From positions 69,072-77,019 of the forward strand of contig PAUJ01000021.1 of NCBI GenBank assembly GCA_002713705.1: DNA of 7,948 nucleotides, read 5' to 3'. Made by a program: the position numbers and the translations under genes. A model generated the notes under the pieces. The model saw only the letters and a list, made by a program, of their open reading frames with translations, did no database searches and had not been told where the DNA came from. Shown here one piece after another: positions 1 through 7,529 of the stretch. Source of the DNA: Flavobacteriaceae bacterium (GTDB lineage Bacteria > Bacteroidota > Bacteroidia > Flavobacteriales > Flavobacteriaceae). Numbering within the stretch: the stretch's first letter is position 1; each line of letters opens with the position of its first letter.

Positions 1-1032
1 GATGAATATTTTCCGAAAACAAGAACGAGTATAGGAATTTCCGAAACTCCTAATGGCAATGCATATTATCAAAATAGAATCAATTACTATACAACAAGTA
101 CTCAGTATAGTGCAGATGATATTCATTCTATTGGATTACAAGAAGTAGCTCGAATAAAAACTGAAATGGAAAAAATAATTTCTGAACTAAACTTTCAAGG
201 AAGTTTTTCAGAGTTTTTAAATTTTCTAAGAACCGACCCTCAATTTTATGCGACTTCTCCAGAACAACTTTTAATGATAGCTAGAGATATGGCAAAAAGA
301 GCTGATGAGCAATTGCCTAGGTTTTTTAGAACCCTACCCAGAAAACCCTATGGAGTTGCACCAGTACCTGATGCCATAGCACCAAAATATACAACTGGCA
401 GGTATGTAGGGACAAGTAAAAATAGTACAGACCCAGGATATTATTGGGTAAATACCTACGATTTATCCAGTAGGCCTCTTTATGTTTTACCTTCTTTAAC
501 AGTTCATGAAGCAGTGCCAGGTCATCACTTGCAAAGTTCATTAAATTTAGAATTGGGCGATAGCATCCCTCAATTTAGAAAAGACACTTACTTATCCGCT
601 TATGGAGAAGGATGGGGTTTGTATTGCGAATTTCTTGCTGAAGAAATGGGAATGTATACTACTTTATATGAACAGTTTGGAAAATTAACTTACGAAATGT
701 GGCGGGCTTGTAGATTAGTAGTCGATACAGGAATACATGCTAAAGGATGGACACGCGAGCAGGTGATCAACTACATGGCTGAAAACACAGCACTTTCTAT
801 TCATGAAATCAATACCGAAACCGATCGATATATCTCTTGGCCAGGACAAGCATTGTCTTATAAAATAGGAGAAATAAAAATTAGAGAATTACGTAAAAAA
901 GCAGAAATAGAATTAGGAAGTTCATTTGATATTCGTGAGTTTCATGAGGTTGTTTTAGAACAAGGGACCGTAACACTTTCTATTTTAGAAAATAGAGTGA
1001 ATAACTATATTGAAGATCATAATAATGAGTAA
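1..1032 (+). CDS. DUF885 family zinc-peptidase-like protein, C-terminal part (5' end outside window)
   Basis: The reading frame is open from base 1. The first in-frame ATG at 166 is internal, because codons upstream of it (DEYFPKTRTSIG..., ..IHSIGLQEVARIKTEM) already read as DUF885 sequence. The visible 343 residues are roughly the C-terminal 60% of a family usually near 580-610 aa. A signal peptide, if there is one, lies off the edge. The fragment holds the family's probable metal site: HEAVPGHHLQ begins at visible residue 169 (bases 505-534), followed by GEGWGLYCE about 33 residues later, which would supply a further acidic ligand. DUF885 proteins are predicted metallopeptidases, but their substrates are mostly unknown. 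The stop codon overlaps the start of the hydroxyproline epimerase gene by 8 bases, so the two are probably translated together. A role in releasing (hydroxy)prolyl peptides or amino acids is inferred from this context only. Confidence 0.88.
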   Translation, partial: DEYFPKTRTSIGISETPNGNAYYQNRINYYTTSTQYSADDIHSIGLQEVARIKTEMEKIISELNFQGSFSEFLNFLRTDPQFYATSPEQLLMIARDMAKRADEQLPRFFRTLPRKPYGVAPVPDAIAPKYTTGRYVGTSKNSTDPGYYWVNTYDLSSRPLYVLPSLTVHEAVPGHHLQSSLNLELGDSIPQFRKDTYLSAYGEGWGLYCEFLAEEMGMYTTLYEQFGKLTYEMWRACRLVVDTGIHAKGWTREQVINYMAENTALSIHEINTETDRYISWPGQALSYKIGEIKIRELRKKAEIELGSSFDIREFHEVVLEQGTVTLSILENRVNNYIEDHNNE

Positions 1033-2035
1033 AACCATTTATAAATGTATTGATGCGCATACTTGCGGAAATCCTGTTAGAGTAGTAACTACTGGTTGTC
1101 CAGACCTTTTAGGTGATTCTATGAGTGAAAAAAGACAGCATTTTTTAAAAGAATACGACTGGATACGTAAAGGATTAATGTACGAGCCCAGAGGTCATGA
1201 TATGATGAGTGGTAGTTTCTTCTTTGAACCTCAATTTCCTGAAAATGATTTTGGGATTTTATTCATTGAAACCTCAGGATGCTTGCCTATGTGTGGTCAC
1301 GGAACCATTGGAGCAATCACCATTGCTATTGAAGAAGGAATCATAGAGCCATTAACTCCTGGAAAAGTAAGAATGGAAACTCCAGCTGGATTGGTTGAAA
1401 TAGACTACAAACAAACCAATGGGAAAGTAGAATGGGTAAAACTGAAAAATGTAAAATCCTATTTGGCAGCAGAAAATCTGAGTGTAGAATGTCCTGAGTT
1501 AGGAACAATCACCTTTGATATTTCATATGGAGGAAATTATTATGCAATTATAGATCCTCAGAAAAATTTTAGTGGAATACATAATTTTACTGCTGGGAAA
1601 CTAATTCAATATTCTCAGATACTAAGAAAACGGATTAATGAAAAATACCCTAATAGGTTCATCCATCCAGAAAATCAAACGATAAGAGATGTAAGTCATA
1701 TCCAATGGACAGGAAATCCCATCAATCCAAATTCCTCTGGACGTAATGCTGTGTTCTATGGGGATAAAGCGATAGATAGAAGTCCTTGTGGAACCGGAAC
1801 TTCAGCTAGAATGGCACAATTATATGCAAAAGGGAAATTGGCCAAAGGAGTGGATTTTATTCACGAAAGTTATATAGGCTCCACCTTTACTGGAAAGATA
1901 GAAGAAGAAACCAAATTAAATGGTGACAAGGCTGTTATTCCTAGCATAAAAGGATGGGCAAAGATTTACGGCTATAATACTATTTTAATTGACGAAGAAG
2001 ACGATCCCTATGCTCACGGTTTTCAAGTGATTTAA
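1025..2035 (+). CDS. 4-hydroxyproline 2-epimerase (proline racemase family)
   Basis: Proline racemase-family enzyme of 336 aa, the usual family length. The N-terminus carries the family signature IDAHTCGNPVRVV. Both catalytic cysteines are present: C90 in GCLPMCGHGTIG and C255 in DRSPCGTGTSARMA. Having both cysteines argues for a racemase or epimerase rather than trans-3-hydroxyproline dehydratase, which has Thr at the second position. The MCGHGTIG version and the dehydrogenase gene 2 bases downstream favour 4-hydroxyproline 2-epimerase, which converts trans-4-hydroxy-L-proline to cis-4-hydroxy-D-proline in the cytoplasm. Proline racemase is the alternative. I chose the ATG at 1025, which gives MSKTIYKCIDAHT. 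An in-frame TTG at 1010 would add only five residues (MKIII). The chosen ATG overlaps the upstream stop codon by 8 bases, which suggests translational coupling. No strong Shine-Dalgarno sequence is present. Confidence 0.9.
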   Translation: MSKTIYKCIDAHTCGNPVRVVTTGCPDLLGDSMSEKRQHFLKEYDWIRKGLMYEPRGHDMMSGSFFFEPQFPENDFGILFIETSGCLPMCGHGTIGAITIAIEEGIIEPLTPGKVRMETPAGLVEIDYKQTNGKVEWVKLKNVKSYLAAENLSVECPELGTITFDISYGGNYYAIIDPQKNFSGIHNFTAGKLIQYSQILRKRINEKYPNRFIHPENQTIRDVSHIQWTGNPINPNSSGRNAVFYGDKAIDRSPCGTGTSARMAQLYAKGKLAKGVDFIHESYIGSTFTGKIEEETKLNGDKAVIPSIKGWAKIYGYNTILIDEEDDPYAHGFQVI

Positions 2036-2037
2036 CA

Positions 2038-3285
2038 ATGAAAAAAAAAGTAATTATTATCGGCGGAGGAATCATCGGTTTGTGTTCTGCTTATTACCTG
2101 CAGCAAGAAGGACACCAAGTAACTGTTATTGATAAAAGTGACATTACCTCTGGAGCTTCTTTTGTAAATGCGGGATATATTACTCCCAGTCATATCATTC
2201 CTTTAGCAGCTCCTGGTATGATCACCAAAGGAATTAAATGGATGTTTAATCCCTCCAGTCCTTTTTATATAAAACCGCGTTTGGACAAGGATTTTTTACA
2301 ATGGTCCTTAAAATTTAAAAAATCTGCTACTGCTCCTAAAGTTGAAAAAGCCATTCCGATTATCAAGGATATTAATATTTTAGGAAGAGAGTTATATAAA
2401 GAAATTAAATCTTCCGAAAATTTTAATTTTCATTTTGAAAGAAAAGGTCTTTTAATGCTTTATAAAACAGATAAGGCAGGAGAAGAAGAATGGAAAGTAG
2501 GACAACGAGCCATTAAAGAAGGGCTTAATGTTAAAAATATTTCTGAAGCAGAAGTGAGGAAAATGCAACCTAATGCAAATATAAATTGTAAAGGAGCAGT
2601 TTATTTTGATTCCGATGCGCACATGACTCCCAAAGAGTTTATGACAGAAATGTTGTCTTATTTAAAAGCGAAAGGAGTTAGTATTTATAAAAATGAGAGC
2701 GTTCAAGACTTAATTGTTTCTGGACATAAAATTATGGAGGTTGAAACCTCAAAAAGAACATTGAAAGCAGATGAGGTTATTTTAGCTGCTGGATCTTGGA
2801 GTCCTTTAATCACTAAAAAATTAGGAATTAAAATTCCGATTCAAGCTGGAAAAGGATATCGAATTAATGTGGAAAGAGAAACAGGGATTACTATACCTGC
2901 TATTTTAGTAGAAGCGAAAGTTGCGGTAACTCCTATGAATGGTTTTACACGTTTTGCTGGTACCATGGAAATTGCTGGAATTAATAATAAGATTAATACG
3001 ATTAGGGTAAATACTATTGGTAAAGCTGCTTCCGATTATTATAAGGATTTAAAAATACAAGCCTATGAAATTGATAATGCTGCTTGTGGATTACGTCCTT
3101 GCACTCCTGACGGATTGCCATATATAGGAAGAGTAAGTCAATATAAAAACCTTACAATTGCTACAGGTCACGCCATGATGGGGTGGAGTTTAGGTCCTGC
3201 AACTGGTAAATTAGTATCTGAAATTATATCAGATAAGAAAACATCTTTAGATATAAATCCATTCCATCCCGACAGAAAATTTTAA
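2038..3285 (+). CDS. DadA-like FAD-dependent D-amino-acid dehydrogenase, probably cis-4-hydroxy-D-proline oxidase/dehydrogenase
   Basis: FAD-dependent oxidoreductase of the DAO/DadA family, 415 aa, typical for bacterial D-amino-acid dehydrogenases. The N-terminal Rossmann motif is GGGIIG at residues 9-14, and the second strand ends in an acidic residue (VTVID, D32) that would bind the FAD ribose. SGASFVNAGYITP (38-50) matches the DadA region after the dinucleotide fold. LAAGSWSP (249-256), GLRPCTPDGLPYIG (351-364) and ATGHAMMGWSLGPATGKLV (375-393) are the family's central and C-terminal FAD-binding motifs. It starts 2 bases after the epimerase stop, so one transcript is very likely. In hydroxyproline degradation this enzyme oxidises cis-4-hydroxy-D-proline to pyrroline-4-hydroxy-2-carboxylate and passes electrons to a quinone or similar acceptor. 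The substrate is assigned from the neighbour; the fold alone supports only a D-amino-acid dehydrogenase. The stop codon is 4 bases from the stop of the opposing gene. Confidence 0.88.
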   Translation: MKKKVIIIGGGIIGLCSAYYLQQEGHQVTVIDKSDITSGASFVNAGYITPSHIIPLAAPGMITKGIKWMFNPSSPFYIKPRLDKDFLQWSLKFKKSATAPKVEKAIPIIKDINILGRELYKEIKSSENFNFHFERKGLLMLYKTDKAGEEEWKVGQRAIKEGLNVKNISEAEVRKMQPNANINCKGAVYFDSDAHMTPKEFMTEMLSYLKAKGVSIYKNESVQDLIVSGHKIMEVETSKRTLKADEVILAAGSWSPLITKKLGIKIPIQAGKGYRINVERETGITIPAILVEAKVAVTPMNGFTRFAGTMEIAGINNKINTIRVNTIGKAASDYYKDLKIQAYEIDNAACGLRPCTPDGLPYIGRVSQYKNLTIATGHAMMGWSLGPATGKLVSEIISDKKTSLDINPFHPDRKF

Positions 3286-3289
3286 ATAG

Positions 3290-3721
3290 TTAACAAGACA
3301 TGTCTGCAATAATTTTCCATTCACCGTCTATTTTCTTAAAGATAATTAAAAACACACCATTTGCATCACCTATCATTCTCTTTAAGTGGTATTCACCCAT
3401 CACCCAATAACTACCTTTATCAATTTTGGAGATGTCTTTAATGGTGAACTTTAAGGTTCCGGAATCCTCCTTGGTTGGATATCCTTTTTTATAATTTTCT
3501 AAGGTTTTTAGCCAACCTTTAGTAAGTCCATTACTACCATAAAACTTTAGGGAATCGTTTTTCCAATAACCCTGCATAAAGCCTTCTAAATTATTATTAG
3601 ACCATGCTTCTTCTTGTAAATTCATTACAGCCTTTATAGCTTCTTTATCAATTTTTTCTGTTGTTTGTGCAAATCCAAGACTAAAGGATAATAAAAAAAG
3701 TATTAAAAGTGATTCTTTCAT
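3290..3721 (-). CDS. Secreted NTF2-like (DUF4440/SnoaL-type) protein
   Basis: Small exported protein of 143 aa. Residues 1-18 are a signal peptide: charged start MKE, a leucine/phenylalanine-rich core, and a cleavage site before QTT, the common Bacteroidota ending FAQ. The mature part resembles DUF4440/NTF2-like domains. It opens with a helix (KEAIKAVMNLQEEAWSNNNL), then a GYWKNDSLKFYG strand, then YWVMGEYHL and the closing GEWKIIADMS that is typical of the cone-shaped NTF2 fold. Members include steroid-isomerase-like enzymes and non-enzymatic binding proteins, so no reaction can be given. It lies 11 bases downstream of the three-domain kinase/peptidase/phospho-lyase gene on the same strand and probably shares its transcript, although it is exported while that protein appears cytosolic. 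Its stop is 4 bases from the convergent dehydrogenase stop, leaving no room for a separate terminator. Confidence 0.85.
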   Translation of the reverse strand: MKESLLILFLLSFSLGFAQTTEKIDKEAIKAVMNLQEEAWSNNNLEGFMQGYWKNDSLKFYGSNGLTKGWLKTLENYKKGYPTKEDSGTLKFTIKDISKIDKGSYWVMGEYHLKRMIGDANGVFLIIFKKIDGEWKIIADMSC

Positions 3722-3732
3722 AATTTTTGATC

Positions 3733-6700
3733 TTATAACTTATTAATATCGCGCGAATATTTTTCTGTACTGATCATAAAATCTTCAGCAAAAATCTTAC
3801 GCAAAAAGTAAATTAGTTCGTCGGCATTCTCTTTTGTAAAAAGAAGAGGGGGCTTAATTTTTATAACATTATGGTCTGGGCCATCTGTACTCATTAATAT
3901 CCCATGCTCTTTCATTCGGTTTGCTAAATAATCGGTTTGTATGGCTAATGGATTTAAGTTAGTATCTACCAATTCAATACCAAGAAATAATCCTTGTCCT
4001 CGGACGGCTCCAATAATTGGAAATTCTTTAGCGAGTGATTTTAATTTCGATTTCAGAAATTCACCAACGACTAATGCGTTTTCTTGTAATTTTTCTCTTT
4101 TAATGACTCTTAAAACCTCAGTTGCAATAGCACAAGAAACAGGATTACCACCAAAGGTATTAAAATACTCCATGCCATTAGCAAATTTATCAGCAACTTC
4201 TTGTGTGCAAGCAACAGCAGCGATAGGATGTCCGTTTCCTAGTGGTTTCCCAATAGTCACGATATCTGGTATTACATCGTGTAATTGAAAACCCCAAAAT
4301 GTTTTTCCCATCCGCCCACAACCGGTTTGTACTTCATCTGAAATACAAATACCTCCAGCTTCTCGAACCATTTGATAGGCTTTTGCCAAAAACCCATCAG
4401 GCAACTCTATTTGTCCACCACAACTAATAATGGGTTCAATGATAAACCCTCCCAAATTTCGACCTTTGATTTGAATTTTTTTAATTAGTTTTTGTACTTC
4501 ATCTGCATATTTTTCGCCGGTATACTTGCCTTTATATTTTCCTCTAAACGCATCGGGTAAAGGGAAAACATGGGTGTGTTCCGGAGCGCCTTTTCCTCCT
4601 TTTCCATCAAATTTATAAGAACTAATATCTACACACATATTCGAATTACCATGATAACCAACTTCCGAAGCGATGATGTCTTTTTCACCGGTAACCGCTT
4701 TTACCATACGAATTGCTAATTCATTGGCCTCACTTCCCGAATTCACAAAATGCAACACATTTAATTCTGGGGCTAATGTTTTAATAAGTTCCTCAGCTAA
4801 AACAGTTATATTTTTGTGTAGGTAGCGAGAATTCGTATTGATCAATGCCATTTGTTCTTGCCCTGCTCTTACAACTTTATAATTTTCATGCCCTACATGT
4901 GCTACATTATTAACAGTGTCTAGGTATTTTCTACCCATAGAATCCATTAAATATTGCCCTGCTCCTCGGACCATTTCGATTGGGGTTTTATACTGTAAGC
5001 TTAAACTTTTTCCAAGATGTTTTTTTCGATAGTTGATAAGTTCTTCTTGACTCGTATTTTCTTTTTTCTCTAACTCTTCCGATTTAATCAACAAATTTGG
5101 GTTTGGACAAATACTTTTCCAAACTGCAATTTCTGAAATATAAGCTACACCTGGATAATCTACTTTAAAATTTAAAAGGGATAATAGCACCTGAAAATGT
5201 AGGTGCGGTTCCCAATTTCCATTTTCAAAATAATTTCCCAGATTTCCAATTTTAGATCCTTTTTTTATACAGTCTCCTATCTTATTTTTAGTAGCGCTTT
5301 TTTCACTTAAATGCCCATAAAGTGTATAAAATGTAAACGCTTCAGTTTGGTGTTTTAAGACAACTAAACCACCATATTCTTTAAATCCAGCATCATTATA
5401 AGCTATTACCACTTCTCCTTCTAATAAACTATGAATAGGTGTTTCTAAGGGTAACCAATAATCGATACCTAAATGAATACTTCTGCTTTCTCGACCATAA
5501 TTTCCTATTCGTTCATAAGTAGAAGAGGTATAAATAGATCTGGGTTCTAAATATCCCCCAGCTATTATTTTATCAGGGACTTCTTTTTGAAGTTGCTTTA
5601 TTTTAAACTGAAACCATTCCAAATTATTAAATTCTTCTTGATGCCCCATCCAAGTACTTGAAACACTTAAATCTATAGGATGTACTTTATTTAAATAAAT
5701 TGATGGAAATAATTCCGAAAGTCGAAAAGGATGCTTAGAAGCCCATTGATCAAATAAATCTTCATTTGGATGTGGTGTAAATCCACAAGCTTCTCTAAAA
5801 CTATAATGTGCAAAATCTGGAGATATTAATTGCCATTTTTCCAATACCTCCCAGGCTGGTTTTTCACTAATCCATAGATATTCATTGTCTGGTTCTTCAA
5901 TTTTACTCATAGCAGCTCTAGTAACAATAATAACTAATCGCATCGCAATTGCATGGTATAAATGTTCCAATTCTTCCTCCTTTAAAGGAAACGCTGAATG
6001 ATATCCTTTTATAAATGCTAGGGAAGCATTTAAGGAGTCATTATGCCTCATAACACCATATGCACATAGAATAGCGACATCATTTATTGTTTGTGTGTAA
6101 AGGGCATCACCATAATCTATTGCCGCTTTTGCTCTTGGATGAAGTAGATCTGAAGAAACAATTATATTATTGTCATTGGGGTCATTATGTACTACACTTT
6201 TTCGAAGCCTTGAATAGGAAGTTTGAATCGCTTCAAACTCATCCTGATGATGCGATAAAATCTCTTTTTTAGGACCTGAAAATAAATGAAGATAATCTTT
6301 AGTCCAAAGAGATTGAGCAATGTCCCAGTCAAAATAGTAATGTGCTTCGGGATGGTCAAAATTTTCAAGTGCCTTTGTAAGTATGCCACATTGTTTACCC
6401 AAACTAAATCGAAAATCTACTAATTGAGGATTCACAGAACTCCAAACTCTACCAGAAACCCAAGTTAGCATTCTTGCAAATCGTTTTTTTCCAAAACTAT
6501 CTATTATTTCGGAAATGGAAAGGTTGTTTTTATCTTTAACGACTCTTGGAGCAATAAGGTTTTTATCACTGCTCTTGATATATTGTAATAAATATTGCTG
6601 ATAATCAAGGTATTTTTTGTTTTCCTCAGGACGTGATATTTTTAGAATATATCCTTCTTCATTTTCAACCTTTATTCTAAAATTAAAATCTATGTACCCG

Positions 6701-6792
6701 GGTAAGGAGGACGCTTTTCCTTGAATACCATACAAGTCGAATACTATTTTTTCAGCTTGTTTGACACTTATTTTAATACGGCTGTAATCCAT
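3733..6792 (-). CDS. Three-domain fusion: APH-type kinase + M23 metallopeptidase-like + class III PLP phospho-lyase (candidate hydroxylysine-degrading enzyme)
   Basis: Single 1019-residue chain with no signal peptide or membrane segment, so probably cytoplasmic. Residues 1-340 form an aminoglycoside/choline-kinase-type phosphotransferase: catalytic loop HNDPNDNN with H202, D204 and N209, then the metal-binding IDYGD (D226). Residues 400-570 form an M23 (lysostaphin/LytM-type) domain with H440 and D444 in HLGID, H494 in YGHLS, and H530/H532 in HLHFQV, so the metal and catalytic residues are all present. Residues 585-1005 form a class III PLP enzyme: phosphate-binding NSGSEAN (684-690), cofactor Asp D819 in SDEVQTG, and Schiff-base lysine K849 in GKPLGNGHP. 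The GNGHP form is typical of AGXT2L phospho-lyases rather than ordinary transaminases. Kinase plus phospho-lyase mirrors animal AGPHD1 (hydroxylysine kinase) and AGXT2L2, which turn 5-hydroxylysine into 2-aminoadipate semialdehyde. Ethanolamine kinase plus phosphoethanolamine phospho-lyase is the alternative. As I recall, similar ~1000-aa three-domain proteins exist in proteobacteria without an established function. The domain calls are secure; the substrate is inference. Confidence 0.9.
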   Translation of the reverse strand: MDYSRIKISVKQAEKIVFDLYGIQGKASSLPGYIDFNFRIKVENEEGYILKISRPEENKKYLDYQQYLLQYIKSSDKNLIAPRVVKDKNNLSISEIIDSFGKKRFARMLTWVSGRVWSSVNPQLVDFRFSLGKQCGILTKALENFDHPEAHYYFDWDIAQSLWTKDYLHLFSGPKKEILSHHQDEFEAIQTSYSRLRKSVVHNDPNDNNIIVSSDLLHPRAKAAIDYGDALYTQTINDVAILCAYGVMRHNDSLNASLAFIKGYHSAFPLKEEELEHLYHAIAMRLVIIVTRAAMSKIEEPDNEYLWISEKPAWEVLEKWQLISPDFAHYSFREACGFTPHPNEDLFDQWASKHPFRLSELFPSIYLNKVHPIDLSVSSTWMGHQEEFNNLEWFQFKIKQLQKEVPDKIIAGGYLEPRSIYTSSTYERIGNYGRESRSIHLGIDYWLPLETPIHSLLEGEVVIAYNDAGFKEYGGLVVLKHQTEAFTFYTLYGHLSEKSATKNKIGDCIKKGSKIGNLGNYFENGNWEPHLHFQVLLSLLNFKVDYPGVAYISEIAVWKSICPNPNLLIKSEELEKKENTSQEELINYRKKHLGKSLSLQYKTPIEMVRGAGQYLMDSMGRKYLDTVNNVAHVGHENYKVVRAGQEQMALINTNSRYLHKNITVLAEELIKTLAPELNVLHFVNSGSEANELAIRMVKAVTGEKDIIASEVGYHGNSNMCVDISSYKFDGKGGKGAPEHTHVFPLPDAFRGKYKGKYTGEKYADEVQKLIKKIQIKGRNLGGFIIEPIISCGGQIELPDGFLAKAYQMVREAGGICISDEVQTGCGRMGKTFWGFQLHDVIPDIVTIGKPLGNGHPIAAVACTQEVADKFANGMEYFNTFGGNPVSCAIATEVLRVIKREKLQENALVVGEFLKSKLKSLAKEFPIIGAVRGQGLFLGIELVDTNLNPLAIQTDYLANRMKEHGILMSTDGPDHNVIKIKPPLLFTKENADELIYFLRKIFAEDFMISTEKYSRDINKL

Positions 6793-6844
6793 TTCTTTTA
6801 TAAAAAAGCTTCATTTGCAAATCCATTCGCACCTTTATTTTTTT

Positions 6845-6854
6845 AAAGCGCTTT
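6845..6854. promoter_or_regulatory. Candidate operator palindrome upstream of the three-domain gene
   Basis: AAAGCGCTTT is a perfect 10-base palindrome with a central GCGC, about 52 bases upstream of the start codon at 6792. It is the most GC-rich spot in an otherwise very AT-rich intergenic region (6793-6994, 202 bases). The core matches the centre of LacI/CcpA-family operators (cre-type sites, TGAAAGCGCTTTCA), but the outer TG...CA bases are not conserved. No regulator gene is visible in the window. The same region contains only imperfect matches to the Bacteroidota TAnnTTTG element, so I do not assign a promoter there. Confidence 0.3.
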
Positions 6855-6994
6855 TGTTAAAGCAGAAAGATATACTTTTTTATCAAATAAATAATAATAA
6901 AAAAAAACATGCTCAAAACCTTGAATTTTTTAATATTTTATAAGGGGTTTTTAGTCATCCGTTCAATAAATAATAGTTAAAAATTTACTTGAAA

Positions 6995-7471
6995 TTATAG
7001 CGTTCTAAAATATTCCGCTAGGTATCTTGCTTCCTTTTCAGTTAGGTTTTGATTACCCATGAGGACACCATTAAATTCGATTAATAATGCCTTGGCTACT
7101 GGATCTTTTTGAACCATTTCATTTGGATTCAAAATCATATTCATCACCCAAGCAGGAGAGCGTTTTTTATAAATTCCTTTTATAGCGGGTCCAATGTATT
7201 TTTTTTTAGGTTTATGACAAACACTACATTTAGATTTAAATATAGTAGCCCCTTTTTTTGCCATTTCTTTGTGAATTTCTGCTGAAAATTCTAAAGATTT
7301 AATCGGCCCTATACCTTTGTTAGAAAGATCGTAAATTGCTTCTTTCTTTTTACTATTTTCTTTCTTAGTAGTGTTTGTTTTTTCTCTTGCTTCCTTTTTA
7401 TTATCTCCACCGCAACACATAATAGTAATGGAAAAAATAAACAGTAGTGAAAACTTAATAATATGTTTCAT
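6995..7471 (-). CDS. Lipoprotein c-type cytochrome (small, class I)
   Basis: Protein of 158 aa. The N-terminus MKHIIKFSLLFIFSITIMCC followed by GGD is a lipoprotein signal peptide, with C19 or C20 as the lipidated residue. A lysine/glutamate-rich flexible linker follows (about residues 24-47). The single haem c domain fills the rest: CSVCH at 82-86 binds the haem covalently with H86 as one axial ligand, IGPAIKGI (93-100) is the usual loop after it, and M138 in GVLMGN is the likely second ligand. The C-terminal helix EKEARYLAEYFRTL is typical of cytochrome c555/c6-like domains. It would be membrane-anchored on the periplasmic side and carry electrons to a terminal oxidase or reductase; the partner is not visible. 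It is separated from the three-domain gene by 202 bases and is likely a separate unit. The upstream bases AAAAGTAGGTGCC give at most a weak ribosome binding site. Confidence 0.9.
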   Translation of the reverse strand: MKHIIKFSLLFIFSITIMCCGGDNKKEAREKTNTTKKENSKKKEAIYDLSNKGIGPIKSLEFSAEIHKEMAKKGATIFKSKCSVCHKPKKKYIGPAIKGIYKKRSPAWVMNMILNPNEMVQKDPVAKALLIEFNGVLMGNQNLTEKEARYLAEYFRTL

Positions 7472-7502
7472 GGCACCTACTTTTGTATTAATTTATATCC
7501 AA

Positions 7503-7529
7503 CAAAAATAATATTGTTCATGCAATCAA
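7503..7529 (-). promoter_or_regulatory. Candidate Bacteroidota promoter for the cytochrome gene
   Basis: Read on the minus strand, TATTTTTG (7510 to 7503) is an exact match to the TAnnTTTG -7 element of Bacteroidota housekeeping promoters. A TTG at 7529-7527 lies 16 bases upstream, one base short of the usual 17-23 spacing for the -33 element. The -7 element lies 31 bases upstream of the ATG ending at 7471, so the 5' untranslated region would be short. The match is to a weak consensus in AT-rich DNA, so chance is possible. Confidence 0.4.

Noticed and set aside
326..541. Minus-strand open frame of 71 codons within the DUF885 gene
   Set aside because: Antisense to the conserved HEAVPGHH region, with no recognisable domain and no initiation context.
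1010..1024. TTG at 1010 as start of the epimerase
   Set aside because: It adds five residues (MKIII) outside the family's usual N-terminus; the ATG at 1025 gives the normal start shortly before IDAHTCGNP.
3941..4288. Plus-strand open frame of 115 codons opposite the phospho-lyase domain
   Set aside because: It lies entirely antisense to conserved class III PLP enzyme motifs and its translation resembles no protein family; it is a shadow of the real gene.
6087..6389. Two short open frames (plus 6087-6272 and minus 6192-6389) within the kinase domain
   Set aside because: Both overlap the conserved HNDPNDNN catalytic loop region in other frames and have no independent support.
6915..6951. Inverted repeat AAAACC...GGTTTT followed by a T run (minus-strand reading), a possible terminator for the cytochrome gene
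   Set aside because: The stem is only six pairs with two G-C pairs and a loop of about 25 bases, and the T run is separated from the stem; too weak to call.
6995..7471. The cytochrome as electron acceptor for the D-amino-acid dehydrogenase
   Set aside because: The genes are more than 3.5 kb apart on opposite strands, and DadA-type enzymes usually pass electrons to quinone; nothing in the sequence links them.
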